64,000 nt of DNA, from the NCBI GenBank assembly GCA_900317285.1, contig ONGA01000006.1, forward strand, positions 1 to 64,000, in the 5' to 3' direction. The stretch is from an uncultured Bacteroidales bacterium (GTDB lineage Bacteria > Bacteroidota > Bacteroidia > Bacteroidales > P3). The translations under genes were made by a program, and so were the position numbers. This document shows, in pieces, positions 50,069-59,775 of this stretch; positions within the stretch are counted from its first letter, which is position 1, and every line of letters starts with the position of its first letter. The notes beneath the pieces were generated by a model that was not told where the DNA came from, made no database searches, and worked only from the letters and a program-made list of their open reading frames with translations.

Positions 50069-50839
50069 ATGACCTACAGAGACAAAGAAGAGAAACTGTT
50101 CACCCGCTGGGGGCAGCGTGCACGCAAGTTGCATGAGAGCGACATGATAACGAAGGACGGGTTGCTTTACCGCGGCGAGATATGGTGGGACGGCATAGCG
50201 CAGTTGCACCGGTCGGCCAACGAGGAGCAGCTGTGGAACGATGCCGGCATGCGCCTGATGATCCTCACCAAGGAGCTTGACGAGGAGGACGGCTGGGATA
50301 TCCGCGGAGAGAGCGGCCGCGTGCCGTCGCCGCGCCTCACCTGCCGCACGGCCATGCGCTTTTTTCCCAACCTGGAGCTGTGGGCCTATGGCTTGATGAC
50401 CATCCCCGAGCGCAAGGTCATCCCCTTCGGCAAGGCCGACAACCCCACACGCCTGCAGGGCTTCTATGAGAACGCCCCCATAGTGCGCATCAACTGCAAG
50501 AAACAGTCGGACGGCAACGCGGCGAGCAATGCCGTGCTGCAGCGCTACATGGAGAACTATGCCGACTTGCTGAAGGAGCAGATTACGATGTACGGTGCCG
50601 ACGTTATCCTGTGCACTGGCGGCCAGGGAATTATGGTTGACTTCATCCGCAAGCATGTGTGGAGCGACCTTGAGGCCGTGAATGCACACTGCTACTACTC
50701 GCCCAGCGCCAACGTGGTGGTTGTCAAGCAGTACCATCCATGCTACAGTGTCTACGGCCGCAAGGACATGTACAGTGACATGATTCGCGACTACCAGGCG
50801 TTCCTGAAGGCTACGCCGCAGTTCCCCACCCAACGCTAA
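50069..50839 (+). CDS. uncharacterised protein, possibly uracil-DNA-glycosylase-like
   Basis: Start at MTYRDKEEKLFTRWGQRARKLHESD, giving 256 residues; the ATG at 50042 lies inside the promoter. No signal peptide. The central segment ADVILCTGGQGIMVDFIRKH and the late VVVKQYHPCYSVYGRKDMY recall the second half of the UDG superfamily, where a His in HP..... sits in the active site; the first catalytic loop cannot be located. Treat the family as unproven. It lies 15 bp upstream of ettA, probably in the same transcript. Confidence 0.55.
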   Translation: MTYRDKEEKLFTRWGQRARKLHESDMITKDGLLYRGEIWWDGIAQLHRSANEEQLWNDAGMRLMILTKELDEEDGWDIRGESGRVPSPRLTCRTAMRFFPNLELWAYGLMTIPERKVIPFGKADNPTRLQGFYENAPIVRINCKKQSDGNAASNAVLQRYMENYADLLKEQITMYGADVILCTGGQGIMVDFIRKHVWSDLEAVNAHCYYSPSANVVVVKQYHPCYSVYGRKDMYSDMIRDYQAFLKATPQFPTQR

Positions 50840-50854
50840 ACCCAACGAAAACAG

Positions 50855-52525
50855 ATGGCAGACGACAAAAAGATTATTTTCTCGATGGTGGGCGTGGGCA
50901 AGCTTATTCCGCCCAGCCGCCAGATATTGAAAGACATATACTTGAGCTTCTTCTACGGAGCCAAGATTGGTATTATCGGCTTGAACGGCAGCGGCAAGTC
51001 GAGCTTGATGAAAATCATCGCCGGAGTGGACAAGGACTACCAGGGCGAGGTGGTTTTCTCGCCGGGCTACTCGGTTGGATACCTTGAGCAGGAGCCCAAA
51101 CTGGACGACACGAAGACCGTCAAGGAAGTGGTCCAGGAGGCTGTGCAAGAGGTTGTTGACTTGCTGAAAGAGTATGACGAGGTGAACAATGCCTTTGCCG
51201 AGCCCGATGCCGACTTCGACAAGCTCATCGCCCGACAGGGAGAACTGACCGAACTGCTTGAGGCTCACGATGCATGGAACCTCGACACTAAACTCGAGCG
51301 TGCTATGGACGCCCTCCGCTGTCCCGACGAGGACCAACTGGTGAAGAACCTCAGCGGTGGCGAGCGGCGCAGGGTGGCCTTGTGCAGATTGTTGTTGCAA
51401 GAGCCTGATATCCTGTTGCTCGACGAGCCTACCAACCATTTGGATGCCGAGAGTATCGACTGGTTGGAGCAGCACCTGCAGCAGTACAAGGGCACCGTCA
51501 TTGCGGTGACCCACGACCGCTACTTCCTCGACCATGTGGCCGGATGGATACTCGAGCTGGATAGGGGCGAGGGCATTCCCTGGAAGGGCAACTACAGCAG
51601 CTGGCTGGAGCAGAAGACCGCCCGTCTGGCGATGGAGGAGAAGCAGGAGAGCAAGAGAAGAAAGACCCTGCAGCGCGAGCTGGAATGGGTGAGGATGGCT
51701 CCCAAGGCGCGTCACGCCAAGGGGAAAGCCCGTCTGGCTGCCTATGACCGCCTGCTTAACGAGGATGTCAAGGAAAAAGAGCAGAACCTGGAGATATTCA
51801 TTCCTAACGGTCCGAGACTGGGTAACAAGGTACTGGAAGTCAACGGTGTGAGCAAAGCCTACGGCGACAAACTACTCTACGAGAACCTTACCTTCAGCCT
51901 GCCGCCTGCCGGCATCGTGGGCATCATAGGTCCCAACGGCTGTGGCAAGACCACCTTGTTCCGCCTCATCATGGGGCTGGAGAAACCCGACAGCGGCACC
52001 TTCGAGGTGGGCGAGACCGTCAAGATTGGCTACATTGACCAGCAGCATGCCGAGATAGACCCCGAGAAGAGTGTCTATGAGATGATTAGCGGCGGCAATG
52101 AGAACCTGCAGGTGGGAGGGCGGCTGGTGAATTCGCGCGCCTACATCAGCCGATTCAATTTCAGCGGCACCGACCAGAGCAAGAAGGTCGGTGTGCTCAG
52201 CGGCGGTGAGCGTAACCGCCTGCACTTGGCGTTGACGCTCAAGAGCGAAGCCAATGTGCTGCTCCTCGACGAGCCCACCAACGACATCGATGTCAACACG
52301 ATGCGAGCATTGGAAGAGGGTCTGGAGAACTTCGCCGGCTGCGCTGTGGTCATCAGTCACGACCGCTGGTTCCTCGACCGCATCTGCACCCATATCCTCG
52401 CCTTCGAGGGCGACTCGCAGGTGTACTTCTTCGAGGGCGGATACACTGAGTATGAAGAGAATAGGAGGAAGAGACTTGGCGACGACACGCCGCACAGAAT
52501 CCACTACAAGAAACTGATGGTTTGA
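50855..52525 (+). CDS. ettA: energy-dependent translational throttle protein (ABC-F)
   Basis: A 556-residue protein with two ABC ATPase domains and no membrane part. Domain 1 has Walker A GLNGSGKSS (42-50), signature LSGGERRRVALC and LLLDEPTNHLD. Domain 2 has GPNGCGKTT, LSGGERNRLHLAL and LLLDEPTNDID. The linker KRRKTLQRELEWVRMAPKARHAKGKARL is the P-site-tRNA-interacting arm typical of EttA, and MADDKKIIFSMVGVGKLIPPSRQILKDIYLSF is the usual N-terminus. It binds the ribosomal E site and restrains translation when ATP is low. Confidence 0.95.
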   Translation: MADDKKIIFSMVGVGKLIPPSRQILKDIYLSFFYGAKIGIIGLNGSGKSSLMKIIAGVDKDYQGEVVFSPGYSVGYLEQEPKLDDTKTVKEVVQEAVQEVVDLLKEYDEVNNAFAEPDADFDKLIARQGELTELLEAHDAWNLDTKLERAMDALRCPDEDQLVKNLSGGERRRVALCRLLLQEPDILLLDEPTNHLDAESIDWLEQHLQQYKGTVIAVTHDRYFLDHVAGWILELDRGEGIPWKGNYSSWLEQKTARLAMEEKQESKRRKTLQRELEWVRMAPKARHAKGKARLAAYDRLLNEDVKEKEQNLEIFIPNGPRLGNKVLEVNGVSKAYGDKLLYENLTFSLPPAGIVGIIGPNGCGKTTLFRLIMGLEKPDSGTFEVGETVKIGYIDQQHAEIDPEKSVYEMISGGNENLQVGGRLVNSRAYISRFNFSGTDQSKKVGVLSGGERNRLHLALTLKSEANVLLLDEPTNDIDVNTMRALEEGLENFAGCAVVISHDRWFLDRICTHILAFEGDSQVYFFEGGYTEYEENRRKRLGDDTPHRIHYKKLMV

Positions 52526-52575
52526 GGAGTCTGAAAGCCTAAAGGTCAAAAAGTCTAAAAGTCAATAAAAACCCA
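52526..52575 (+). repeat. AAAGTCT/AAAGGTC iterations
   Basis: Five or so units of the form AGTCTGAAAGCC / TAAAGGTCAAAA / AGTCTAAAAGTCAA follow the ettA stop. The same unit type recurs at 54004-54057. Confidence 0.65.
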
Positions 52576-52601
52576 ATTTTAAACATTAAAAAACAATTAT
52601 T

Positions 52602-53087
52602 ATGAAAATGCACAAATTGATGATGTTTGTGGCAGCTGCCACGATGATTTTTGCTGCCGCATGCAGCAAGGACGATGACAAGGATACCGCCACTGAGGCT
52701 GCGCCCAATACGTTGGTCATCAACGGGACGACCTACCAGCTCAACAGCGGGTTCCATGGGACCGACCGCGGCTATGCCGATGCCTCCACGGTTGAAACAA
52801 ATGGTGCGGGTGACCCCAAGTATACCATCGTTGCCGATGTGGAGGTTGAGACCTTCAATCACACCTACGATTTCCCATTGGGGGATCAGGGAGCCATGCT
52901 GTTTTTCAGCATCCACGACCAGAACTACAACTATGTGCGCGGTCCGCAGGATTTTGTCAGCGGCACGCTGTCCATCGTCAAGGATGCGTCGGTGTTCGTC
53001 TACAAGGTGATGGGAAAGACGAGCCAGGGCGAGAATATCAGCTTCCAGATCAGAGTCCTCTCCTCGGATTGGGGAAGTGACGATTAA
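52602..53087 (+). CDS. lipoprotein of unknown function
   Basis: The 161-residue product MKMHKLMMFVAAATMIFAAAC has lipidated Cys21, then SKDDDKDTATEAAPNTLVINGTTYQLNSGF. The rest is beta-rich (YTIVADVEVETF, AMLFFSIHD, FVSGTLSIV, VFVYKVMGK, ISFQIRVLSS), suggesting a small sandwich or barrel facing the periplasm or the outside. Ends in SDWGSDD. No family recognised; this type (acidic start, NGTTY..) is common in Bacteroidetes. Confidence 0.7.
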   Translation: MKMHKLMMFVAAATMIFAAACSKDDDKDTATEAAPNTLVINGTTYQLNSGFHGTDRGYADASTVETNGAGDPKYTIVADVEVETFNHTYDFPLGDQGAMLFFSIHDQNYNYVRGPQDFVSGTLSIVKDASVFVYKVMGKTSQGENISFQIRVLSSDWGSDD

Positions 53088-53106
53088 TAGGTACAGAAAA
53101 GAGAGA

Positions 53107-53143
53107 AAACAGGGGCGCCGCTCTCCGAGCGGCGCCCCTGTTT
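53107..53143. terminator. bidirectional terminator
   Basis: AAACAGGGGCGCCGCT (53107-53122) and its complement AGCGGCGCCCCTGTTT (53128-53143), between convergent genes. Confidence 0.9.
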
Positions 53144-53160
53144 GTTTGTAGCGGTTGTGA

Positions 53161-53886
53161 TTACTCGCTGAGGGTGCGGTATTTCTCTACCTCGCCCTGC
53201 ACATTCCTTACATTGTCGTTAGCATCCTCGACATCTTTCTGGGCATCTTTCTTTTTCTCCTGGTTATTGGCTATGTTTGCCTCCAGTTTCTTGATGTCCT
53301 CTTGACATTCGATGATTTTCTGTTTGTATTTCTCGATGTCTTTTTTCTTGTCTGCAATCTTCTCCTGGTCGTTTTTGATGCTCTTATCGAGTTTTTCAAC
53401 CACAGATACGGCAGAAGCATGCTTTTTCTGTGCTTTCTTCAGGTTGCCTTGCTCGACTTCCATGTTGTTGCGTGCCTCGAACTTGTTGACATACTGCACA
53501 AAATTCGACAGGAAATTGTGCAGGTTATTCTGCAATTCCTTTTGGTCGGCACTGAGGTCGGTGGGGATGGCGCAGACGGTCACTTGAGTCTTGTTTTTGC
53601 CAGCCTTTTCCACCTTGGTGTAGAAGTTGATGGGCTCTGGGTCAATTTCGGAAAAACGCTGACTGAAAGCGACCACGAAGCCCTCGCTCTTCTTGGTTTT
53701 CAGTTTGGCGTCGTCGAGGCGTTGCTCCATGGCGTCTTTCACCAGGTCGACATTCTTCTCGATGGTGACAGTGAATCCCTGAGGCGTGATGGAACCAATT
53801 TGAACATTTTTACTTTCCACCTTCTGTGCGAAAGCGGAGCCAAAAGCCAGCAGCAAAGCCGGCAGGAGGATAAGTTTCTTCATCAT
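53161..53886 (-). CDS. exported coiled-coil protein
   Basis: A 241-residue protein with signal MMKKLILLPALLLAFGSAFAQ; a longer upstream frame is promoter DNA. The first ~125 mature residues form a mixed alpha/beta domain (SITPQGFTVTIEKNVDLVKDAM ... NFYTKVEKAGKNKTQVTVCAI). From about residue 145 on it is a continuous charged coiled coil (QGNLKKAQKKHASAVSVVEKL... DIEKYKQKIIECQEDIKKLEANIANNQEKKKDA). Expected in the periplasm. Function unknown. Confidence 0.75.
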   Translation of the reverse strand: MMKKLILLPALLLAFGSAFAQKVESKNVQIGSITPQGFTVTIEKNVDLVKDAMEQRLDDAKLKTKKSEGFVVAFSQRFSEIDPEPINFYTKVEKAGKNKTQVTVCAIPTDLSADQKELQNNLHNFLSNFVQYVNKFEARNNMEVEQGNLKKAQKKHASAVSVVEKLDKSIKNDQEKIADKKKDIEKYKQKIIECQEDIKKLEANIANNQEKKKDAQKDVEDANDNVRNVQGEVEKYRTLSE

Positions 53887-53916
53887 GATATAGGTTTTTA
53901 GGTTTGTTTTTCGATG

Positions 53917-53924
53917 CAAAGATA
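53917..53924 (-). promoter_or_regulatory. -7 box of the coiled-coil gene
   Basis: TATCTTTG followed by CATCG on the minus strand, about 30 bp before the start codon. Confidence 0.75.
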
Positions 53925-53987
53925 CGAATAAAAAAATAAATGGCAAAATAGTTATCAACAATGGGTGTTTGGATGAAGAAAAAGTTG

Positions 53988-54057
53988 TATTTTTGCATCC
54001 CGAAGTCAAAGAGTCTAAAAGTCAAAAGGTCAGATAGTCAAAGAGTCAAAAAGAAAA
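53988..54057 (+). promoter_or_regulatory. dnaE promoter and repeat-filled leader
   Basis: -7 box TATTTTTG (53988-53995) with TTTG at 53968-53971 as the -33 element. The leader 54004-54057 consists of AGTCAAAGAGTCTAAA-like units repeated about six times up to the start codon. Confidence 0.7.
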
Positions 54058-54061
54058 TGTT

Positions 54062-57000
54062 ATGACGCAGTTCACGCACTTGCACGTACACTCGCACTAT
54101 TCGATGCTTGACGGCATGTCGAAAGTTCCCGACCTCATCAAGAAGGCGCGGAAAAACGGCATGTACGCCATGGCCCTCACCGACCATGGTAATATGTTCG
54201 GCATCAAGGATTTCCTCGATACTGCCAATAAGATTAACGCCAGTCGCGAGGAGGGCGAGCCGGAGTTTAAGCCCATCGTGGGCACTGAGGCGTACTGTGC
54301 CCGTCGCACGCTGCATGACAAGGACAAGAACTTCAAAGACATCAATCCGGAGAACGGGCGTGAGCGCATTGTCGACCGTTCGGGCTATCACCTTATCCTG
54401 CTTGCCAAGAACCTTAAAGGCTACCATTCGCTCTGCAAACTTGCTTCCATTGCCTACACCGAAGGTTTCTATGACCGTCCCCGCATCGACCATGATGTGC
54501 TTGAGAAATATCGCGAGGGACTTATCGTTTGTTCCGCTTGCCTTGGTGGCGAGATTCCGCAACTTATCATGGCCGGCAAACTTGACGAGGCTGAGAAACA
54601 GGTGTTATGGTTCAAGGAACGCTTCGGTGACGACTACTACATTGAGCTTATGCGTCACAAGACCGACAAGCCCAATGCCAATACTGAGACCTATGAATGG
54701 CAGATGAAAGTTGAGCCCGAACTCATCCGTCTGGCACGCAAGCATAACATCAAAATTATTGCCACCAATGATGCCCATTTCGTCGAGGAGGAACACGGTG
54801 ACGCCCATGACCACTTGATTTGCCTCGCCACACAGAAGGACTATGATGACCCCAACCGCATGCATTACACCAAGCAGGAGTGGCTGAAGAGTCCCGACGA
54901 AATGGCGGCGGTCTTTGCCGACCTGCCCGAGGCGCTGGAGAATACAATGGAAATTGCCGCCAAGGTCGAAACCTACAGTATTGATAGCGACCCTCTCATG
55001 CCTGTCTTCCCCATCCCCGAAAGTTTTGGAAGAGAGGAAGAGTGGCGTGCGAAGTTCACCGAAGAGGACCTCTTCAACGAATTCACTCGCAACGAGAAGG
55101 GTGAGGTGGTGATGAGCCAGGAGGCTGCCGAGAAGAAAATCAAGAAATTGGGTGGGTATGACAAACTCTATCGCATAAAATTCGAGGCAGACTACCTTTC
55201 CCATCTTGTATGGGAAGGTGCCCATAAACGTTATGGCGAGGAATTGAGCGACGAGGTGAAGGAACGTATCATCTTCGAGCTGCATACCATAAAAACCATG
55301 GGCTTCCCGGGATATTTCCTCATAGTGAGCGATTATATCCGTGCTGCCCGTGAGGAATTGGGCGTCAGTGTGGGTCCCGGGCGTGGCAGTGCGGCAGGTT
55401 CTGTTGTTGCCTACTGCCTATGGATTACCGACCTCGACCCCCTGCGCTATGACCTCCTGTTTGAACGCTTCCTCAACCCCGACCGTATCTCGCTGCCAGA
55501 TATTGATGTCGACTTTGACGATGCCGGTCGCGGCAAGGTACTTGATTGGGTGACACACAAATACGGAAAGGAGCGTGTGGCCCACATCATCACCTATGGC
55601 ACCATGGCAACCAAGAGTTCCATTGCCGATGTGGGTCGTGTGGAGAAGGTGCCCCTCAGCACTGTCAACCAGCTGAAAACCTATATCCCCGACCGTGGTT
55701 TCCCCGACAATATCAAGGATGACAAGGGCAAGAGCCCCAAGGTGAACCTCAAGAACTGCTATAAATATGTTCCCGAGCTGAAAAATATCATGCAGAATGG
55801 TCCCGACGACTTGCGCCGCATGCTCACCTATGCCGAAGAGCTTGAGGACACCAACCGCCAGATAGGCATTCATGCCTGTGGCGTCATTATCGGCTCACAG
55901 GACATAACTAATGTTGCTCCAGTCTGCGTCATCAACGATAAGGACAGTGGGGAGGATGTGCTGGTGACCCAATACGATGGTCATGTCGTCGAGAATGTAG
56001 GACTCATCAAGATGGACTTCTTGGGTCTGAAGAACCTTACCATCATCAAGAACTGCATCAATATGGTGAAGAAGGGCAGGGGAGAGAACGTTGATATAGA
56101 TCACCTGCCGCTAGATGACGAGCTTACCTACGAACTATTCTGTGACGGCAATACCGTAGGCGTGTTCCAGTTTGAAAGTGCCGGCATGCAGAAATACTTG
56201 CGTGAGTTGCAGCCACATGTCATTGACGACCTTATCGCAATGAATGCCCTTTACCGTCCAGGTCCCATGGACAACATCCCAGAGTTCATCGACCGAAAAC
56301 AGGGACGCAAGCCTATCACCTACGACATTCCGGTGATGGAGAAGTATCTCAAGGATACCTATGGCATCACTGTCTATCAAGAGCAGGTCATGTTGCTTTC
56401 CCGTCTACTTGCCGGCTTTACCCGAGGTCAGAGCGATACGCTCCGAAAGGCTATGGGCAAGAAGCAGATAGAGAAGATGAATGAGTTGGAGGTGCTTTTC
56501 TATGAGGGCGGTGAGAAAAACGGCCATCCCAAGGAAACCCTCTCTAAGATATGGGAGGAATGGAAGAAGTTCGCGTCCTACGCTTTCAATAAATCGCATG
56601 CCGCCTGTTACTCATGGGTGGCATATCAGACCGCCTACCTCAAGGCACACTATCCGGCAGAGTACATGGCTGCCGTGATGACAAGTGCGCAGACTGATAT
56701 CAAGCGCGTCACCGAACTTATGGATGACTGCAAGAAACAAGGCGTCGAGGTGGCGGCACCCAGCGTCAATTATTCCGACATGGACTTCAGTGTCGACCGT
56801 GACGGTAAGATACGCTTTGGACTCCAGGCCATCAGCGGTATGGGAGAGGCGGCATCAAGTGTCATCATCGCCGAACGCGAGAAGAACGGTCCCTACCAGG
56901 ATATCTTCGATTTCCTCAAACGTGTCGATATGCATTCGGTGAACAAGAAGAACCTCGAAGTCCTTGTTAAGGCAGGGGCTTTTGATGGTATCGGTACCAT

Positions 57001-57862
57001 GCACCGTGCACAGTATTTCTATAAAGAGAACCAACTTGACACTACTCCCACCTACCTTGACCAACTGGTCAGGTGGGCTATCCGCCGACAGGACGGTGCC
57101 GCTTCGAACCAGATGTCCATCTTCAGCATGAGTGAAGAACTTGCCGAGGAGGACCACCCGCCTATTCCCGATTGCCCGGAGTGGAGCACCATTGAGCGCT
57201 GCCGCTACGAGAAAGAGGTCATCTCCACCTATCTCTCCGGTCACCCCCTTGATGACTTTAGGGACGAGATGGAACTCTTCACCAATATCGGAGTGTCGCA
57301 GCTTGCTTCGCTCGACAGCCTGGCGGGACGTGAGGTGCATTTCGGTGGTCTGGTGTCGGGTTGCAAGGGCGGTGTCTCCTCCAAAGGAAGCCCTTACGGC
57401 TCCATGGTTATCGACGACTATTCGGGCAGTTACGAACTCCGTCTTTACGACAGTGAATATACCGATTTCAAAAACTTTTTCACTGACGACACCTTCATTT
57501 ACTGCCGTGCGTTGGTGCGCAGCAGTACCTACAAGGACAAGAAGACAGGTGCCGACCGCACCTTCATCCGGCTGAAGATTCTCTCGATGTCGCTTCTGGG
57601 CAAGGTGATGGATAAATTCACCGCAAAGCTCGCTTTCACTATGAATCTGAAGGATGTCAACGAGGAATTTTGCAAGCAACTCGTCAAGATGGCTCGCAAG
57701 AACCGTGGTGACGTGCCATTGCAGGCCATTGTTGTCGATTCTGAAGATAATCTTACCCTTACTCTCAACACGCAAGACCTTCGTGTTTCGGCGCACGATG
57801 CCATCCCTGAATTGCGCCAGATGCCGGAGGTGAAGCAGGTGAAACCTATTTTGAAGAGTTAA
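54062..57862 (+). CDS. dnaE: DNA polymerase III alpha subunit
   Basis: This 1266-residue replicative polymerase begins with a PHP domain (FTHLHVHSHYSMLDGMSK, ALTDHGNMFG). The palm carries VGPGRGSAAGSVVAY and the catalytic acids in PDIDVDFDD (about residues 480-488). FQFESAGMQKYL and the fingers GMQ/RPGPM block follow. FNKSHAACYSWVAYQTAYLKAHYP is the tail of the fingers, and an HhH, then an OB-fold region (VHFGGLVSGCKGG) close the protein. Somewhat longer than E. coli DnaE (1160). No exonuclease insert is seen, so it is a DnaE-type rather than PolC-type enzyme. Confidence 0.97.
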   Translation: MTQFTHLHVHSHYSMLDGMSKVPDLIKKARKNGMYAMALTDHGNMFGIKDFLDTANKINASREEGEPEFKPIVGTEAYCARRTLHDKDKNFKDINPENGRERIVDRSGYHLILLAKNLKGYHSLCKLASIAYTEGFYDRPRIDHDVLEKYREGLIVCSACLGGEIPQLIMAGKLDEAEKQVLWFKERFGDDYYIELMRHKTDKPNANTETYEWQMKVEPELIRLARKHNIKIIATNDAHFVEEEHGDAHDHLICLATQKDYDDPNRMHYTKQEWLKSPDEMAAVFADLPEALENTMEIAAKVETYSIDSDPLMPVFPIPESFGREEEWRAKFTEEDLFNEFTRNEKGEVVMSQEAAEKKIKKLGGYDKLYRIKFEADYLSHLVWEGAHKRYGEELSDEVKERIIFELHTIKTMGFPGYFLIVSDYIRAAREELGVSVGPGRGSAAGSVVAYCLWITDLDPLRYDLLFERFLNPDRISLPDIDVDFDDAGRGKVLDWVTHKYGKERVAHIITYGTMATKSSIADVGRVEKVPLSTVNQLKTYIPDRGFPDNIKDDKGKSPKVNLKNCYKYVPELKNIMQNGPDDLRRMLTYAEELEDTNRQIGIHACGVIIGSQDITNVAPVCVINDKDSGEDVLVTQYDGHVVENVGLIKMDFLGLKNLTIIKNCINMVKKGRGENVDIDHLPLDDELTYELFCDGNTVGVFQFESAGMQKYLRELQPHVIDDLIAMNALYRPGPMDNIPEFIDRKQGRKPITYDIPVMEKYLKDTYGITVYQEQVMLLSRLLAGFTRGQSDTLRKAMGKKQIEKMNELEVLFYEGGEKNGHPKETLSKIWEEWKKFASYAFNKSHAACYSWVAYQTAYLKAHYPAEYMAAVMTSAQTDIKRVTELMDDCKKQGVEVAAPSVNYSDMDFSVDRDGKIRFGLQAISGMGEAASSVIIAEREKNGPYQDIFDFLKRVDMHSVNKKNLEVLVKAGAFDGIGTMHRAQYFYKENQLDTTPTYLDQLVRWAIRRQDGAASNQMSIFSMSEELAEEDHPPIPDCPEWSTIERCRYEKEVISTYLSGHPLDDFRDEMELFTNIGVSQLASLDSLAGREVHFGGLVSGCKGGVSSKGSPYGSMVIDDYSGSYELRLYDSEYTDFKNFFTDDTFIYCRALVRSSTYKDKKTGADRTFIRLKILSMSLLGKVMDKFTAKLAFTMNLKDVNEEFCKQLVKMARKNRGDVPLQAIVVDSEDNLTLTLNTQDLRVSAHDAIPELRQMPEVKQVKPILKS

Positions 57863-57869
57863 TATAATA

Positions 57870-58790
57870 ATGTATAATATAGAGTTGCAAACACGGGTCG
57901 AGGTGCCGACAATGCCTTTTAGTCTGGATTATGCTTCCGGCATCATCAGTTTGGGCTCCTGCTTCTCGGATGAGATAGGAAACCGGCTAAAGGATAGTGG
58001 CTTCCATGTAGAATTGAACCCCTTTGGCACACTCTATAATCCGGCATCCATAGCTTCTGCGTTGCGGCGTATGATTTATCAGCGTGAGATAGGTATGGAT
58101 GACTTGGTTGAGCATGAGAGGTTGTGGCATTCATGGCATCACCACGGTTCATTCTCGCGAGCCACGGCGGAAGAGTGCCTCGAGGCTTGCAACAGCCGCC
58201 TCCATCAGGCGTATGAGGCATTGAAGCATGCCAACCTGCTGATGATAACCTTCGGCTCGGCATGGGTTTATGAGTATGAAGGTGCAGTGGTGGCGAACTG
58301 CCATAAGTTGCCACAGCGGAACTTCGTCCGCCGTTGCCTGTCGGTGGATGATATCGTCACCCTTTGGCAGCCGCTGCTGGAGGAACTCCATGCCTGCTAT
58401 CCTACTTTACATACGGTCTTTTCGGTCTCACCTATTCGTCATATTGGCGACGGGCTCCATGGCAACCAGCTCAGCAAGGCAACGCTGCTGCTGGCGATAG
58501 AGGAGCTGGTGGACAAAGACCTGCCGCCGATGCCGAGAAAGAAAAAGGGGAGCAGGACACCTGAACCCGACAAGGCACAGACCCTCTACTTCCCTGCCTA
58601 TGAGATAGTCCTTGACGAGTTGCGCGACTACCGCTTCTATGACCCGGATATGATACATCCATCAACGTTGGCTGTCGAAGTGGTCTGGGACCGTTTCCAG
58701 CATGTCACCATGTCCCCGGCTGTTCGCGACCAGGCACACTACAATAGAAAACAAATGAAATATCAACAACATATACCATTGCACAAATGA
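57870..58790 (+). CDS. GSCFA-domain protein
   Basis: A 306-residue protein with the name-giving block ISLGSCFSDEIGNRL (about 29-43), NPFGTLYNPASIASAL, WHSWHHHGSFSRA and ITFGSAWVYEY. GSCFA belongs to the SGNH/GDSL-like hydrolases: Ser in GSCF, the Gly and Asn blocks, and a late HPSTLAVE-type block (MIHPSTLAVEVVW) supplying the His. An O-acyl-esterase role is inferred from the fold; the substrate is unknown. It lies 7 bp after dnaE and overlaps ddl by 4 bp. Confidence 0.9.
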   Translation: MYNIELQTRVEVPTMPFSLDYASGIISLGSCFSDEIGNRLKDSGFHVELNPFGTLYNPASIASALRRMIYQREIGMDDLVEHERLWHSWHHHGSFSRATAEECLEACNSRLHQAYEALKHANLLMITFGSAWVYEYEGAVVANCHKLPQRNFVRRCLSVDDIVTLWQPLLEELHACYPTLHTVFSVSPIRHIGDGLHGNQLSKATLLLAIEELVDKDLPPMPRKKKGSRTPEPDKAQTLYFPAYEIVLDELRDYRFYDPDMIHPSTLAVEVVWDRFQHVTMSPAVRDQAHYNRKQMKYQQHIPLHK

Positions 58791-59770
58791 AAAAGAATAT
58801 AGCACTTGTTATGGGTGGTTTCAGTGGCGAGCATGATATCTCGATTGCCAGTGGAAACCAGGTGTATGGTCAGTTGGACCACACCAAATATAATGTATAC
58901 AAAATCGTCATTGAGCGTGAGGGTTGGTTCTGGATGGACGGAGACGAGCGACGCCCGATGGACCGCAACGACTTCACCCTTGAAGACAATGGGCAGGTTG
59001 TCCGTTTCGACCTTGCCTTCATTATTGTGCATGGCAATCCGGGCGAGAACGGCATCCTCCAGGCCTATTTCGATATTCTGGGCATCAAATACACCACTTG
59101 TGGATATTACACGTCGGCACTCACTTTCCATAAAGGACATTGTAATCCCGTGGTGAAGAACTATGGTGTCGTCAATATCGCCGAGTCGGAGTTGCTCTAC
59201 ACCATGGCTGACCTTCCCAAAACCGACCGCCTCCAGCTGCCGGTATTTGTCAAGCCTGCCGCTGGCGGCAGCAGTGTTGCCACCACCAAGGTCAAGAAGC
59301 GCGAAGACCTTGCCGAAGCCGTGAAACTGGCTTTTACCGAGGATCATGAAGTGCTTGTTGAGGAATGCATTGTGGGACGTGAACTTGACTGCGGTGTTTT
59401 CCGCAAGGCCGACGGTGAAAAACTGGTTTTCCCCATCACCGAAATCATTCCCAAGGGTGGGCATGAGTTCTTTGACTATGAGGCGAAATATCAGGGATTC
59501 AGCAACGAGGTGACCCCCGCCGAAATTGATGAGCGCATCTCGAAACATGTCCAGGAGGTCTCTTCCCAGCTCTATGACCTGCTTGGATGCAAGGGTATTG
59601 TGCGTTTCGACTACATCCATGAAACTGCCACCGACAAACTCTACTACCTTGAGGTGAACACCATCCCCGGCCAGAGCGCCGAGAGTATTGTCCCGAAGCA
59701 GGCAAAAGCCATGGGTATTAGTCCTGCCGAGCTTTATGAGATGAGTATCCAGGCTGCGCTGAGAAGTTAA
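58787..59770 (+). CDS. ddl: D-alanine--D-alanine ligase
   Basis: A 327-residue ATP-grasp enzyme that makes the D-Ala-D-Ala of peptidoglycan. The N-terminal GGFSGEHDISIASG binds the first D-Ala. HGNPGENGILQAYFD is the Ddl HGxxGEDG block with Asn for Asp. ATP-grasp parts are FVKPAAGGSSVATTKV, EECIVGRELDCGVF and RFDYIHETATDKLYYLEVNTIPGQS. The Met and Glu/Asn metal ligands are in EVN. The usual downstream 'T..S..P' is SAESIVP. Overlaps GSCFA by 4 bp; the MTase gene starts 5 bp after. Confidence 0.94.
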   Translation: MKKNIALVMGGFSGEHDISIASGNQVYGQLDHTKYNVYKIVIEREGWFWMDGDERRPMDRNDFTLEDNGQVVRFDLAFIIVHGNPGENGILQAYFDILGIKYTTCGYYTSALTFHKGHCNPVVKNYGVVNIAESELLYTMADLPKTDRLQLPVFVKPAAGGSSVATTKVKKREDLAEAVKLAFTEDHEVLVEECIVGRELDCGVFRKADGEKLVFPITEIIPKGGHEFFDYEAKYQGFSNEVTPAEIDERISKHVQEVSSQLYDLLGCKGIVRFDYIHETATDKLYYLEVNTIPGQSAESIVPKQAKAMGISPAELYEMSIQAALRS

Positions 59771-59775
59771 GAGTT

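Noticed and set aside
49949-51715. 588-codon frame opposite the UDG-like gene and ettA
   Set aside because: It spans two genes and a promoter and shows no domain; ettA is certain on the plus strand.
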